A DNA stretch of 64,000 nt, taken from assembly GCA_944472135.2 (NCBI GenBank), contig OX235270.1:146149632-146213631 (forward strand), read 5' to 3'. Both the position numbers and the translations under genes were made by a program. Positions 54,430-64,000 of the stretch are shown one piece after another (the first letter of the stretch is position 1; every line of letters begins with the position of its first letter). This DNA is from Trichobilharzia regenti. Taxonomy: Eukaryota; Platyhelminthes; Trematoda; Strigeidida; Schistosomatidae. Below the pieces are notes generated by a model. It made no database searches, had not been told where the DNA came from, and was given only the letters and a program-made list of their open reading frames with translations.

Positions 54430-55145
54430 TGTTTAAACAGACATTCTGGTGTATCTAAATTCAGGAAGAAAACCCACTCTAATAAATATTTAGGCATAGG
54501 ATCATCACACCCCATCAGCGCAAAGGTAACAGTTGTTTCAAGGCTTCTTAGACGAGCACACTCTTTGATGTTAATGGATAGATGAGAAACAAAAGGAAAA
54601 AGAAATACCAAACTTTATTGAGACTCTCAAGCAAGACAACTACCCAAAGAACTTCATTAACGAAATCAACACTGACATCAAGTATGCTTAAAAACGTGGA
54701 CCTAAACGGCAGTCATTTCATACAGAGCGGAGATGTCAGATGATACCAGAAGAGTACTCAGTAAACTCGACATCAAAGTTTTCTTCAAAACATCAGGTAA
54801 ACTTTGTCCATATAAAACACCGAATCCCTTAAGATTTTCTATCTAATTGTGTCTATAAAATAAAATGCTTGGAATCTAATGCGATATACATCGGACAAAC
54901 ACCGTGAGAAATCAAAATGAGGAGAAATGGACACCTTAGATTCGTTTCTATTCGACCACCGAGAAATCCAGTTGAACTAGAAAATCAGAATCAGGCCACA
55001 CAATTGATTCTCACGATATTGAAATAATCCAAAAAAAAGCATTTCAGAAATCACAAAGAACGTCTCACATCATCACCAGCCCATCATATTAAGTGGAATC
55101 CGAATTGTCTCAATAGGAATGATGGACTGAAACAGAATTTGACCT
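54430..55145 (+). mobile_element. PLE-c (Penelope-like element) fragment
   Basis: VSKFRKKTHSNKYLGIGSSH and PISAKVTVVSRLLRRAHSL correspond to the region after the reverse transcriptase active site (YRK.THTD.YL...HP). After frame breaks come NCVYKIKCLESNAIYIGQTP (Cys pair plus the YIG half of GIY-YIG), EIKMRRNGHL, FRNHKERLTSSPAHHIKWNP and NCLNRNDGLKQN. The order matches a PLE C-terminal half. It contains stops in the linker and in the endonuclease. Confidence 0.75.
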
Positions 55146-55900
55146 GGTTACAACACTCCTCTCCCCCATGAAACGCCGAAATCAACACCATGTAAACACA
55201 CGCTGCTTGTATAATTATAATTTTACACACTTATCAAATCCAACAGTCATCTACACCTGGTTTTTTTATCTTTACCAATTAGCCGATTTGACAAAGAAGA
55301 ATGACCCCATACTGAGGAAGGATGATTAAGTTGTTATATGTCAGCTGACTGGAGTTTATAAATTCTGGTTTAATATTACTACTTTGATAAAGCCATTAGC
55401 AGCAGCATTAAATAACGAAGCGTCAATAAAAGTGACAATATGGTTTTGTTTTCCATTCATTGGGAAATACAAGAAAACCTTTATTACAATGATTATTTCC
55501 ACATCATGAGTCAGAGGTCTAAACATGGAGGGAAAGCAGTTTGTTCGACTGGACATAAACATACCGCAGTAACCCTGCCTTCATACTTCTAGAGTCGTAA
55601 GAGTGAACCACAATTTCAGAGAAAAACAGCAACAACAACAACAACAGCAACTGTTTCTTAACTAGTTGATTATTTTGAGTTTTCCAGGATTCAGCAGATA
55701 TTGAAAAACACTGAATCACTTTTTCTACCACCTGAATTGGATGCCTTGACATCAACATGAATCATTACGACACAGTTTGCTCACGTGTGATTTCCAAATG
55801 CATAGCGTTTACCAATTGTAGAGGTAGAATGATATTTACTCAACTGTAAAGATGGATTATCTCAGTGTGAATACCATTTAGAGTGAAGCATGCCGAAATT
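55146..55900. other. Unassigned stretch
   Basis: The minus frames 55356-55562 and 55519-55758 are open for 68 and 79 codons, but I do not recognise them. The second includes a Leu run translated from a CAACAACAACAACAACAGC tract. They could be part of an RTE or PLE region not otherwise represented. Confidence 0.4.
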
Positions 55901-55904
55901 GCTT

Positions 55905-56035
55905 CATTTCACTTGTTGTTTTTGTTGTTACTATCTCAGTGGAAAATAGGGTCTTAGCGACATATTCTGAATTACTTCGTGTACTCTTCCATCACTTCTA
56001 ACTGTCTCCATGACTACTCACAATATTAAAGCCAC
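55905..56035 (-). mobile_element. RTE-B1 3' end, degenerate
   Basis: The minus strand has AATATTGTGAGTAGTCATGG, AGACAGTTAGAAGTGATGG and TCGCTAAGACCCTATTTTCC, then ACTGAGATAGTAACAAC. This is a worn B1 tail. Confidence 0.45.
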
Positions 56036-56039
56036 TCAA

Positions 56040-56702
56040 AACTGATATAAGTATAAAACTTAGGCTCTGTGATAGAGTATAACACCATTATAGATAAGAT
56101 TTTATTTTGATAAATCACACAGTGTATTATACAATAATATTTACTGATGACCACGTTCCGAACACAAACTATTGCCACTCATAATCATATGAAGTCACTA
56201 CTCACACAACTTTTTCCCTTCATTCATATACATGTGTGATTAGATATTTGAATAAAAATCATTGTAGGATAATGTACATTCAGAAATAATAATACGAGTG
56301 TTATTGGTAAAATACAATCAGATGGGAAATAAGACGAGTGTTATTTTTATAGTCAAAATAAGCAACTTGTTAGAATGTTATAATATGAATTGATGAAATA
56401 CATTTTAACAATTTTTATTATCCTCGGATACGACTGGTTATATCTTTCAAATCTCTGGCATCTCCATCGAGTCATTTCTAATGCATGTATTGCGTGTAGA
56501 CTCGATGAACCATGATTCAGCAATCAATCTCTCTCTCTCTAACTCCATCTACCTAAATTACCTTTTAGATTTTCAACTCTGTCCTACCTACCCTATTGTG
56601 TTGTTGTGTGTTAATGCATGCAGTGCAACTGCTGAGTTTTTCTCTAAATTATTTATCTTCTTGGGAGCCACTCAAAACTGTTATTTACTATTCAGGGGAT
56701 AG
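56040..56702 (-). mobile_element. PLE-d C-terminal and 3' end fragment
   Basis: On the minus strand about 56700-56400 encodes, across frames, a GIY-YIG C-terminal region (SAVALHALTHNN-like, then RWS-RE, LLNHGSSS) in the same order as the PLE-d copy at 58850-59550. Downstream come TGAGTGGCAATAGTTTGTG and the CACTGTGTGATTTATCAAAA end. The match between the two regions includes non-coding 3' sequence, which supports one family. No catalytic residues are covered. Confidence 0.55.
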
Positions 56703-56895
56703 ATATCATCGACTGAGAAGTACTGTAAAATGACAGTAGCCTGGGTAAAATTTGTGTCAAATACGAATACCTTCAGTGTACATTATTTGTCATTGATGAA
56801 GACACTAGAAGAGAAGAATTCAGTATTCCACAGATTTTATTATCATAGATACATTCTGAGATCAATAATGAGGGTGTGAATTAAAAAAATTTTTA

Positions 56896-57310
56896 ACTCC
56901 ATTTGTTTCATTCAGGTTAGACCACGGATTGTTATCAGTTAGAGTACCATTGAACCATTGAAAACCACACACAAACTAATTCTGGAAAATTAATGTGATG
57001 CTCGCTAGTGACCGACTGGCTACAGGACGAAGTTTTCTTGAGTGAATTCTAGTGAGAATTCGTGACCAGTTGGTTCCAGCCAGTAGGCAGTGGGGATAGA
57101 GATCCTGCCGACGAGATTGGTTGGTGGTCGCATTAAAAAATGTCACGAATCGATAGAAGTTAGAACTCATAGGTTGGCCATTGAATCAGGTTTCAGTGGC
57201 TGGATGGTATACGAACTAGCTTGCCTTGTAACCGGAAGGTCCAGAGTTCTAACCCTGGGGTTGGGTGTGTACTGCTGAAGAGTCCCTTAGTCTAACGTGA
57301 AATAAACTCA
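56896..57310 (+). mobile_element. HHR element with a tail-to-head junction, left arm of an inverted repeat
   Basis: 56905-56970 is the tail of the family in minus orientation (GGTTAGACCACGGATTGTTA, AGTTAGAGTACCATTG). It is joined to a plus-strand head at ATTAATGTGATGCTCGCTAG. Plus-strand blocks follow: AATTCGTGACCAGTTGG, CGATAGAAGTTAGAACTC, tRNA-like TTCAGTGGCTGGATGGTATA and GGTCCAGAGTTCTAACCCTG, then GTACTG CTGAAGA GTCCC, a perfect first half of the ribozyme. The second half is replaced by TTAGTCTAACGTGAAATAAA. The arm up to 57236 is mirrored at 57905-58250. Confidence 0.75.
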
Positions 57311-57900
57311 AGTGAATTTAATACAGGTTGAAAATAAAATGACATATAAAGCACATTTCATGGAAGGATATACACAATATATCTCGACAAAGACAAAAAG
57401 GAAGTAATGTGCTAAAATATACACAAGTAATTCTACACGAGATCAGCTTTATATATATATATTAGATACATTTGACTTTAAAACAGTGTACATCAATGTA
57501 AGAATTTTACATGATCGGTTTTCATTTCGTCCAACTGTGTTCATCAGGTAAATAAACACACGTATCAAAAGCAAAATGAAATTCAATTCTTATATAAAAT
57601 ATATTAAATTTTAAAATACTATAATTTTTTCATGTATATGAAGTTCAAGGAATGAAATATACAAATATACAAATTATTCATCAACATGTCTTAGTTTTGA
57701 AACTATTAATTCAAAGTTTAGTTTTGATAATAGACTGACAGCCACTAGAGAACTTCTGATAGTTATCAGTAGGCCTACAGTCAACTCGGGCATGTAATAA
57801 GCGCAAAGACTTCCAGCCAACAAGATGATGTTCACAAATTTGCCAATTCTTGATATGACGCGACGATTAGCGAATGTCATCCATGGCGAGTAGTTGGCCT
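57311..57900. other. Non-coding spacer of the inverted repeat
   Basis: AT-rich, with (TA)n at 57451-57464. The minus frame 57674-57880 has no recognised motif. Confidence 0.45.
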
Positions 57901-57902
57901 AA

Positions 57903-58252
57903 CACCTGACCGGTTACAAGGCAAGCTAACTCATAGACCATTCAGCCACTGAGACCTGATTCAGTGACTGACCTAGGAGTTCTTACTTCTAACATTTCGT
58001 GACATTTTTTATTGCGACCACCAACCAATCTCGTCGGAGGGAATTGTGTCCCCACTGCGGACTGGCTGGAACCCACTAGTCACGACTCCTCACTGGAACT
58101 CCCTCAAGGCAACTTTGTCCTGTAGCCAATCAGTCACTAGCGAGCATCACATTAATTTTCCAGAATTAGTTTGTGTGTGGTTTTCAATGGTTCAATGGTA
58201 CTCTAACTGATAACAATCCGTGGTCTAACCTGAATGAAACAAGTGGAATCTT
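57903..58252 (-). mobile_element. HHR element, right arm of the inverted repeat
   Basis: It reads, in complement, as 56896-57236 does: the same tail-to-head junction (TGGTTCAATGGTACTCTAAC next to the head), CCAATCAGTCACTAGCGAGC, CACTAGTCACGACTCCTCAC, a TTTTTTATTGCGACCACC block and the tRNA-like ACCATTCAGCCACTGAGAC. It ends before the ribozyme. Because both arms share the unusual junction, one arm was probably copied from the other. Confidence 0.75.
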
Positions 58253-58269
58253 TACAAACCAATTCTTGA

Positions 58270-58607
58270 AAATTACTTGAGTTTGCTCCCACTAAGAAGT
58301 AACCAAGAATTCACTGTCTAACAAATATGCAGAAGGGGATGGAGATGGATTGGACAAATGCTGAGGAGGCTATCAAATGACATTGCACTCCAGCCAGACC
58401 ATTGCCATCGAGTGGAGCCCGAGTGGGAAACAACGAGTTGGTTGTGTATCCGAGAGTAACACTGAAGCGATCGTGTGTGGAGAAGATGAGAGACTGTGAG
58501 CAATTGTTGGGCCAGTCAAGGAGAACCGCAAATAACAGAACAATGAAGAGATATGCTGTTGAAGACTTATTTTCCACTCGGGACACAAAGGAACAATATT
58601 AATAACA
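58270..58607 (+). mobile_element. RTE-B1 3' fragment
   Basis: CAAATATGCAGAAGGGGATG, GAGATGGATTGGACAAATGC (QQICRRGWRWIGQML), AGCCCGAGTGGGAAACAACG, TGGAGAAGATGAGAGACTG and ATATGCTGTTGAAGACTTAT, then TTTCCACTCGGGACACAAAGG. The last block is the B1 tail. Confidence 0.75.
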
Positions 58608-58849
58608 ATACTTTGAATAGAAAAAATTATTTGAGGGTTGGATTTTATTCGTTTTTTCTGCGGCGTTTAAACGGCCGGTCCACCAGCAGAAAGATTTCAA
58701 GGTGTAACAGTTAGTCTAATGTCCTACACTTTACTGTTTCTGTTAACCAGTGCATTGTTACTTTTGGTTAATACAGTAAACAGATTAATATTTGATATGT
58801 GTCAAACTTGAGGACTGTGGTAGTAAGTAATTGCACATTAGTTTGTTTA

Positions 58850-59965
58850 TTAGATACATCACACAGTGAGTGAAACTGTTTTATCTACTGGATGACGTTT
58901 CAAACAAAATTTATTGCGGTTCATAATCATATCAATTATAATCACAGGACTTAGAAACTTGAGTTTTATAGTTTTCTTTCTCCTCTTCTATTTGTCATTG
59001 GTGGGGTAGTATAATTTTCCAGATATCTGGGAGGATAGGTGTTGAATCATTCCTATTACAAGTATTTGCAGTTGATTCGATAATCAAAGCTTCTGTTATC
59101 ATCAATCTCTCCCTCCACCGTGTTACATTAGATTTTAAAACTGTCATCTTATCCCATCCATCCTATTGTATGGTTGTGTGTAATTGCTGAACTATTCTTT
59201 AGATTTCTTATCCTATTCGGGTCAACCAATCTAGATTTTCCCGCTAGGTTTTTATGTTCAGCTAGTTTGACTGACCAACGCCGTTCTACTAGTTTGATCT
59301 ATGTTTTTGACCTGACAATCATTCCAGCAGAGTATTATACAAACTAAATTGCTTTGTTTTAAAGGCTCCACAGGACCGATCCTATGACCGAAAAAGCTTG
59401 TTCCTAAATGAGTTTGTGGTTGGTTTGAATTCCAGCCACTTTTATTCCTGCCAGGATTGTTAAGAATTTTGTGTAAGGTTTCCGAGGTTCCTTCTTTGTA
59501 TGGAAGTACTACTGATGATTTCGACTCCTTATTGTTGGTGCTGTCTTGCTCTCATTTGACTTGCATATCGTCATTAATATTATTACTATTATTATCACTA
59601 TCACTAGTATCATTATTTATTTTATTTTAACATTTCCCTACATACTTTCTGACTAATTTATCTGGGTAATTATTAAGTTTCAAGGCTTTTCTTATATGCC
59701 TCACTTCGTGTCTTAGATTTTCCTTGGTACAACTTAGTTTTTGTGCTCTATTACTTAAAAATTTCACCAGTCCTATTTTTACTGACATAGGATGGGATGA
59801 TCGGAAGTCCAAATATCTGTTTGAATGTGTGGGTCTTCTTTAAACACACTAGTGTGTTTAACGTCCCATCTTCTTTCCTTTTTACTTTGCGATCTAACAT
59901 TGGAAGCTCCCCTTCCTGACTTTCCAATTCATAAATGAATTGAATTGCCTCCACCTTCAAGTTGA
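58850..59965 (-). mobile_element. PLE-d (Penelope-like element), two overlapping coding remnants
   Basis: From the 5' side: AIQFIYELESQEGELPMLDR and KVKRKEDGTLNTLVCLKKTH (59960-59830) are the post-catalytic reverse transcriptase segment (IxFTYE...LPFLD...TVYRK.TH). After a frameshift, MDFRSSHPMSVKIGLVKFLS, RAQKLS and LKLNNYPDKLVRKY follow, down to 59627. Then come SSVVLPYKEGTSETLHKIL (a conserved PLE linker, about 59480-59540) and a worn endonuclease with DQTSRTALV (for GQTSR.L), followed by an EHKN-like stretch and the 3' end. A (TTA)n-rich gap lies at 59575-59630. YVDD is not included. Confidence 0.72.
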
Positions 59966-60049
59966 TGTATTTGGAAAATCTATCTATATCTTGTGTTCCG
60001 ATTACAGTGAATGTGTCAACATCAGATTAATTTTTCCCCCGAAAATAGT

Positions 60050-60225
60050 CAAAGATTCATTAGAGGATTTGCACCATGAGCTGATATCAGTGAAAGAATC
60101 ATTGGAAAACCAACATGGAATACTGGACAGCTGTTTCTTCACAGTGCTTAGTGCTCTTCAGCAGCGTGCACTCACCACCACAGTTTGAACCCATCACCTT
60201 CCGGTTACAAGGCTAGTCAGCTGGG
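60050..60225 (-). mobile_element. HHR element, head-truncated
   Basis: The minus strand has AACCGGAAGGTGATGGGTTC (B-box area), then stem I region CACGCTG, an exact core CTGAAGA, a replaced stem II (GCACTAAGCACTGTGAA), GAAA, CAGCTGTC and CAGTATTCC, then the tail TTTTCCAATGATTCTTTCAC. The catalytic-core letters are all there, but stem II pairing has changed. Confidence 0.65.
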
Positions 60226-61759
60226 ACCTAACCAAGTCCAATGACTAGTCCATGAATTCCAACTTTCAAAATTACTGTTATTATTGATTCATTCAGATGT
60301 TTTGTTGTTTAATGCATGCAAAAATAATTTTTTACACATCAGAGTATTTAATGAAAATTGAAATACTGTTTGTTTGTTTTGTGTTTTTTTACTATATATT
60401 CATTGGCATTTTAATTACATGTTGATTATGAATTCTGTTTCATAGTGAATGTCAAACGTGGCATCATATACTTAGTTTACACTAGGCACAATGAAGCTGT
60501 GTAAAATGAAATTATAAAACAGCATATACCCATCTGTCCGCCTGTTTGTTTGTTTGTTTACACACTACGAGTATTTGTGTTTATTTACTTTTCCTTGTAT
60601 ATAATATCTGCTTGCCTGTCTTATAGTAGTAAATCAGTGTTAGTGCAAATAAGTGAATAGTTGAAGCCCAAAATATTTGTGCTGCCAAACTTTAATAGAC
60701 AATTGTCTAATGTAACAATTACCATTTTTTCTTTTCTCTATATGATCTAAATATCAGATGACTAGTTGTCTACTTCTGTCCCTCCTCCTCTAACTCTCAC
60801 GCACACACACACACACACACACACACAGCCACTGTAAACATTGTCTACAGTACACGCACATATCCTTGATTATTTCTTATTCCCCTCACCCCACCCCTCT
60901 GCTATAAAGATTTTGTTTCAATCAAATCAAATCAAATCGAAATCTGAAAATTCACTTTTGTTCTCTCTAGAACAGCTAAAACAACAGAGCATATACACAC
61001 ATATATATATATATAAATTGTTTACTTCCATTACTGACCCACCAGAAAGAACTATTGTAGCTTTTGATTTCATCAATTATTATTCATCAATTCATTATTG
61101 TCTTCCATCTATGCTGATCTGAAATACTTTTGATGACTTTCTCAATTCTTCTCTTACTTTTTCTGTGTTGTTTTCTCGTTTTGTTTTCGTTTTTGGTTCT
61201 ACTTCAATTAAGTTTTCAATCAGAAAAGAATGTTGTATTGTTGTTACACTATTGTACTCGTCTCCCTGCCTCCCTCCCCCTGTCTCTCTCTCTCTCTCAC
61301 ACACACACACCAACAAACTTTTCCAGTTTTCACTCGTCTGCGTCTATTTTGTTTTGTTATTTTATTTTCTTCTTCTTCTAACCTGTAAGACTAAGGTATT
61401 CAAAAAGTGGAAGTTCACTTTTCTTCAAGAAAACTTCTACAATTCAAGCACCTTCCTCTCTCTCTCTCTTTCGCTGCCTGTCTCCCTCAGTAGTCTGTTA
61501 CACTGAGTTATTATGGAATCCAAAGTAATGTAAGAATAATTTTCAATATGTATCTATATATATATTTGGGATTGGAGTGGAGTGGAATGGGATGGGATGG
61601 GGTGGAGTGAGAAGAACGAGCACAGGACAAGATTATTGATAATGATGATTGAAGCTGGTGGTGGTCGTGGTGGGGTAGGATAACTTCTGGGATAGATAAC
61701 ATGAATCAGAGGAAATTACACTTTTCCAATAATTGTATTCACATAACTCTGTTCGCTTA

Positions 61760-61792
<33 letters not shown>

Positions 61793-62335
61793 CTGTCTTA
61801 TGTTTGTTTGCTAGACAAAAACAAAATTAAAAGATGAAATTTATGCAAACAAGATCTTGAATGATGAACAGGTTAGAGTAAAACAAAAAAGGAAACTGTA
61901 GTGGCAGGTATAACGCTTTTTTATAAGTTAATAATAATAATGATAATAGTAGTAGTAATGGGTATAGGGATGGTGTTGGCTGTGTGTGTGGTGGGGGGGG
62001 GCGGGGGCGGGTGTGCTGGTAGCATTAACACTTTTTATTTTTGATAGAATTTTGTTCATTCATTATTTATTCCAAATTTGAGAAATGTTTATTTGTCTGT
62101 TTCCCTTGACAGCTTTGCTTAAAGTTGCATTATTGTTAGTGTTAGGCATTCATTCACTGGGTATGTACACATTTTAAATATCCACCTAGCGCATATTTGT
62201 ACTGTAAAGCGTGAAAAGTGGTTTGAACGCTGACTAGATAGAGTGGTGTGTTCAGGTAGGATATACTTTAAGTTGTGCAACTCCTTCTTTTTTCTTCTTT
62301 TTCATTCTTTTCCTGAAAGTTATTCCGTCTTTCAA
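60226..62335. other. Long non-coding stretch
   Basis: No gene is seen. Tracts: (AC)n at 60801-60827, (TA)n at 61000-61013, (TC)n/(AC)n at 61283-61309, a GGAATGGGATGGGATGG-like run at 61570-61606, (TTA)n at 61759-61791 and a G-rich run at 61990-62012. Open frames here are translations of low-complexity sequence. Confidence 0.5.
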
Positions 62336-62846
62336 ATAATAGAGAATATTTTGTAGCTCAGGTGGACGATTTCCAATTAATAGTGTTCTCTGAGCTGGTT
62401 GGTTTAACTGAGGACCTTTCCTCGTCCCCTTTCTGGACACCATCCCCCCTTAGCATAAAGTGAACTGATTTAAATTCTTCATCAGTGATAGAATTGCGTC
62501 TCCCGGTAACCATCTTTACATATGTACTGATCATTTTCTATTGACTTGGATTTTAAACTTTCTCGTTACATGATTTACTTTTTATTAGTTGGTGCATTTC
62601 GTCTATATTAACGTGTTTGTTAATAGCATATTCGTTTGAGTACCAGGCTTCTTGGAATTGTCTGGCTTATTTAGAATTTCCTCTGTCTAACATTTCGATA
62701 TTATCCGAGTCAAACTGATGTCCATAGTTGTCTATGTGCATAGGTATGAAACAGGAATATATATCATGTCTTTTCACGGCTGATTTGTAGTCCTGCATTC
62801 TGATTCGAAGGGGACGCCCACTTTGACCGATATAATGTCTTTTACA
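62336..62846 (-). mobile_element. PLE-a copy 3, GIY-YIG part and terminal block
   Basis: The frame ending at 62667 reads KRHYIGQSGRPLRIRMQDYK, SAVKRHDIYSCFIPMHIDNY and GHQFDSDNIEMLDRGNS. This is the best preserved GIY-YIG C-terminal half in the window, with the YIG, the Arg of RPLRIR and the later conserved His/Asp/Asn stretch. The terminal block (AATCCAAGTCAATAGAAAAT ... TTGTAGCTCAGGTGG in complement) follows down to 62336. The upstream part is separated by an RTE-A insertion and continues at 63740. Confidence 0.85.
62832..62846. repeat. Target-site duplication, left copy
   Basis: ATAATGTCTTTTACA, repeated as ATAATGTCTGTTACA (one mismatch) at 63740-63754. On the PLE strand the bases are codons of the NRHY/KRHY motif just before YIG. 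Confidence 0.75.
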
Positions 62847-63739
62847 AGATTGGCAGGAGCCTGTACCTGCACTCACTTTTGCGGGTGAACCGCTTGAAGT
62901 TGTTGATAAGTCTGTGTACCTGGGTAGTTGTGTGAGTGCTAGCGGAGGGAGGGGTGACGGATGAGATTTCCAGCCGTATAATGAAGGCTAGGGTGGTATA
63001 CATCAATTTGAGCCACTTATGGCGCCATCGTGATGTTAGCCTGGGTGTCATAAGTCGGGTATACAATGCTTCGGTGCGGGCTGTGCTGCTATACGCCTGT
63101 GAAACCTGGCCTCTCCGAGTAGGCTGAGGATGTGCGGCGACTCTGCGTGTTCGATCATCGCTGTCTCCGCAGGATTGCTTGCATTCGCGTGAGTAATTCT
63201 GAGGCTCGGCGGCGCGTGTACGAACACAGTGGAGATCACCCCTCATTGAGTGTCATCATCTGGAAACACTGGCTTCGGTGGCTTGAACATGTGCTGCGAA
63301 TGTCATCTTAGAGGCTTCCGTACAGGTCTCTGTTGGCTGACCAGCACTGGGACGGGATGGAAAAGGCGGAGAGGTGGTCAGTTCATGACGTGGCGTCATG
63401 GGATGAAGGGTTTTTGTGCTAGATTAGCATCGGTTGGTGTGATAGCTCAAATCGATGGCTCGAAACGTTATCGGATATGGCCAAGAATCGTAATCAATGG
63501 CAAACGTGTTGCAATTTCCTTCTTTCTTCCCTTCCCGATGATAGTTGACGAATACGGTTTGAACTTGTTAAGCATGACTGTTTTCCCTCAAAATGAAGTT
63601 CTTTATCCGTTCTCTACTCATGTTTTTTCTTTTCATTCTTTTTTTCTTTTGATCTATGTTGTTTTATTATTATTGTGTGGCGCATCCTTCTTGGTGCCAT
63701 ATTGTACCAAGTTTTTATGTGTTTAAAGAATAATAAATA
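62847..63739 (+). mobile_element. RTE-A-type retrotransposon, 5'-truncated, inserted in PLE-a
   Basis: It begins inside the reverse transcriptase thumb: EPLEVVDKSVYLGSCVSAS. Then in frames come VTDEISSRIMKARVVYINLS, SVRAVLLYACETWPLRV, EDVRRLCVFDHRCLRRIACI, SEARRRV, HWLRWLEHVLRMSS, LPYRSLLAD, GRGGQFMTW and WLETLSDMAKNRNQWQTCC, the C-terminus. At least three frameshifts separate these. Base composition is clearly more GC-rich than the PLE around it. The 3' end is AAAGAATAATAAATA. It is a different subfamily from the 4788-6135 copy (ACETW for GCETW, and a different tail). Confidence 0.85.
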
Positions 63740-64000
63740 ATAATGTCTGTTACAGTTCATACGATTGATTTTGTTGATGGTATTAATTATATCTTCTTTC
63801 TCTGTTGGATCCTTCGGTCGGCACAATATCGAATGAATTGATTGTGTTGGCTGGCCGGCTTGTGTGCTATATCTATATCAAACGGTTTCAATATTCTAGC
63901 TGTTATTTCAGAGATATTTTTCATGTATGGTAGGATGAATTTTCTTGTAGTCCTTGATGATGGTTCCTTGTTGGTGTCGTGATTCGATTTTAAACACTTT
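63740..64000 (-). mobile_element. PLE-a copy 3, upstream part
   Basis: The frame reads CRPKDPTEKEDIINTINKIN then RMNCNRHY and stops at the RTE-A insertion. RHY is the same position at which the right part resumes as KRHYIGQSG. Upstream, ACAGCTAGAATATTGAAACC and GATATAGATATAGCACACAA match copies 1 and 2. It continues past the window edge. Confidence 0.8.

Noticed and set aside
55519..55758. 79-codon minus frame as a possible exon
   Set aside because: It includes a Leu run from a CAA tract, and I could not tie the rest to any family. Left as unassigned.
61130..61506. Two overlapping frames with hydrophobic N-termini that look like signal peptides
   Set aside because: Hydrophobicity comes from T-rich sequence, and the rest is a translation of TC/AC repeats.

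Overview
This window looks like repeat-rich nuclear DNA from a schistosome (blood fluke), probably genus Schistosoma. The base composition is AT-rich, with many (TAA)n, (TA)n, (GT)n and (GATA)n tracts. Three kinds of element point to the organism. First, there are many copies of a tRNA-like short element that carries a hammerhead ribozyme, the hallmark of the schistosome Sm-alpha family. Second, there are many decayed RTE-clade non-LTR retrotransposons with the schistosome-type tail domain (LLYGCETW, RWLGHVLRM and WRWIGHTLR motifs). Third, there are several Penelope-like elements (PLEs) with GIY-YIG endonuclease remnants. This assignment rests on family knowledge and not on a database search. 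I found no convincing host protein-coding exon, rRNA or functional tRNA gene. Nearly every open frame with recognisable protein similarity is a piece of a mobile element.

Layout. 0-7 kb: an RTE-A 3' end, a diverged solo LTR, then an RTE-A (4788-6135) sitting inside an older RTE-B copy with a 9-bp target-site duplication, followed by a PLE terminal segment. 7-12.8 kb: simple DNA, a hammerhead element ending in a perfect 110-bp palindrome (9246-9355), an RTE-B, and a compact LTR retrotransposon (11725-12799). The LTR element has two nearly identical LTRs around 422 bp that encode a Gag-like segment joined to an integrase C-terminal-like segment. 13-24 kb: two sister RTE-B1 copies, a cluster of hammerhead elements in both orientations, and an RTE-B2 that retains part of the reverse transcriptase. 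24-38 kb: a PLE inserted in an RTE-A, SINEs, more RTE-B copies (one nested with an 11-bp duplication), a long simple stretch, and a second copy of the same PLE. 38-52 kb: alternating hammerhead elements and RTE-B fragments in both orientations, a 402-bp tandem hammerhead dimer (46.2-47.0 kb), a second PLE family (48.7-49.4 kb), and an RTE-B1 fragment that is a near-identical inverted copy of one 8 kb upstream. 52-64 kb: microsatellites, two further PLE families, a 340-bp inverted duplication of a hammerhead element, and a PLE whose GIY-YIG region is split by an RTE-A insertion with a 15-bp imperfect duplication.

How the parts work together. The elements form a partly ordered insertion history. 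RTE-A went into RTE-B, RTE-B2 into RTE-B1, PLE-a into RTE-A, RTE-A into PLE-a, and the LTR element lies in a PLE-like context. The tRNA-derived SINE-3 shares its 3' tail with RTE-B, so RTE-B machinery probably mobilised it. Several pairs of copies share the same disabling changes. They therefore descend from already dead copies, either by segmental duplication or by mobilisation in trans.

Family names (RTE-A, RTE-B1/B2, PLE-a to PLE-d, SINE-2, SINE-3, HHR element) are local labels used only here.
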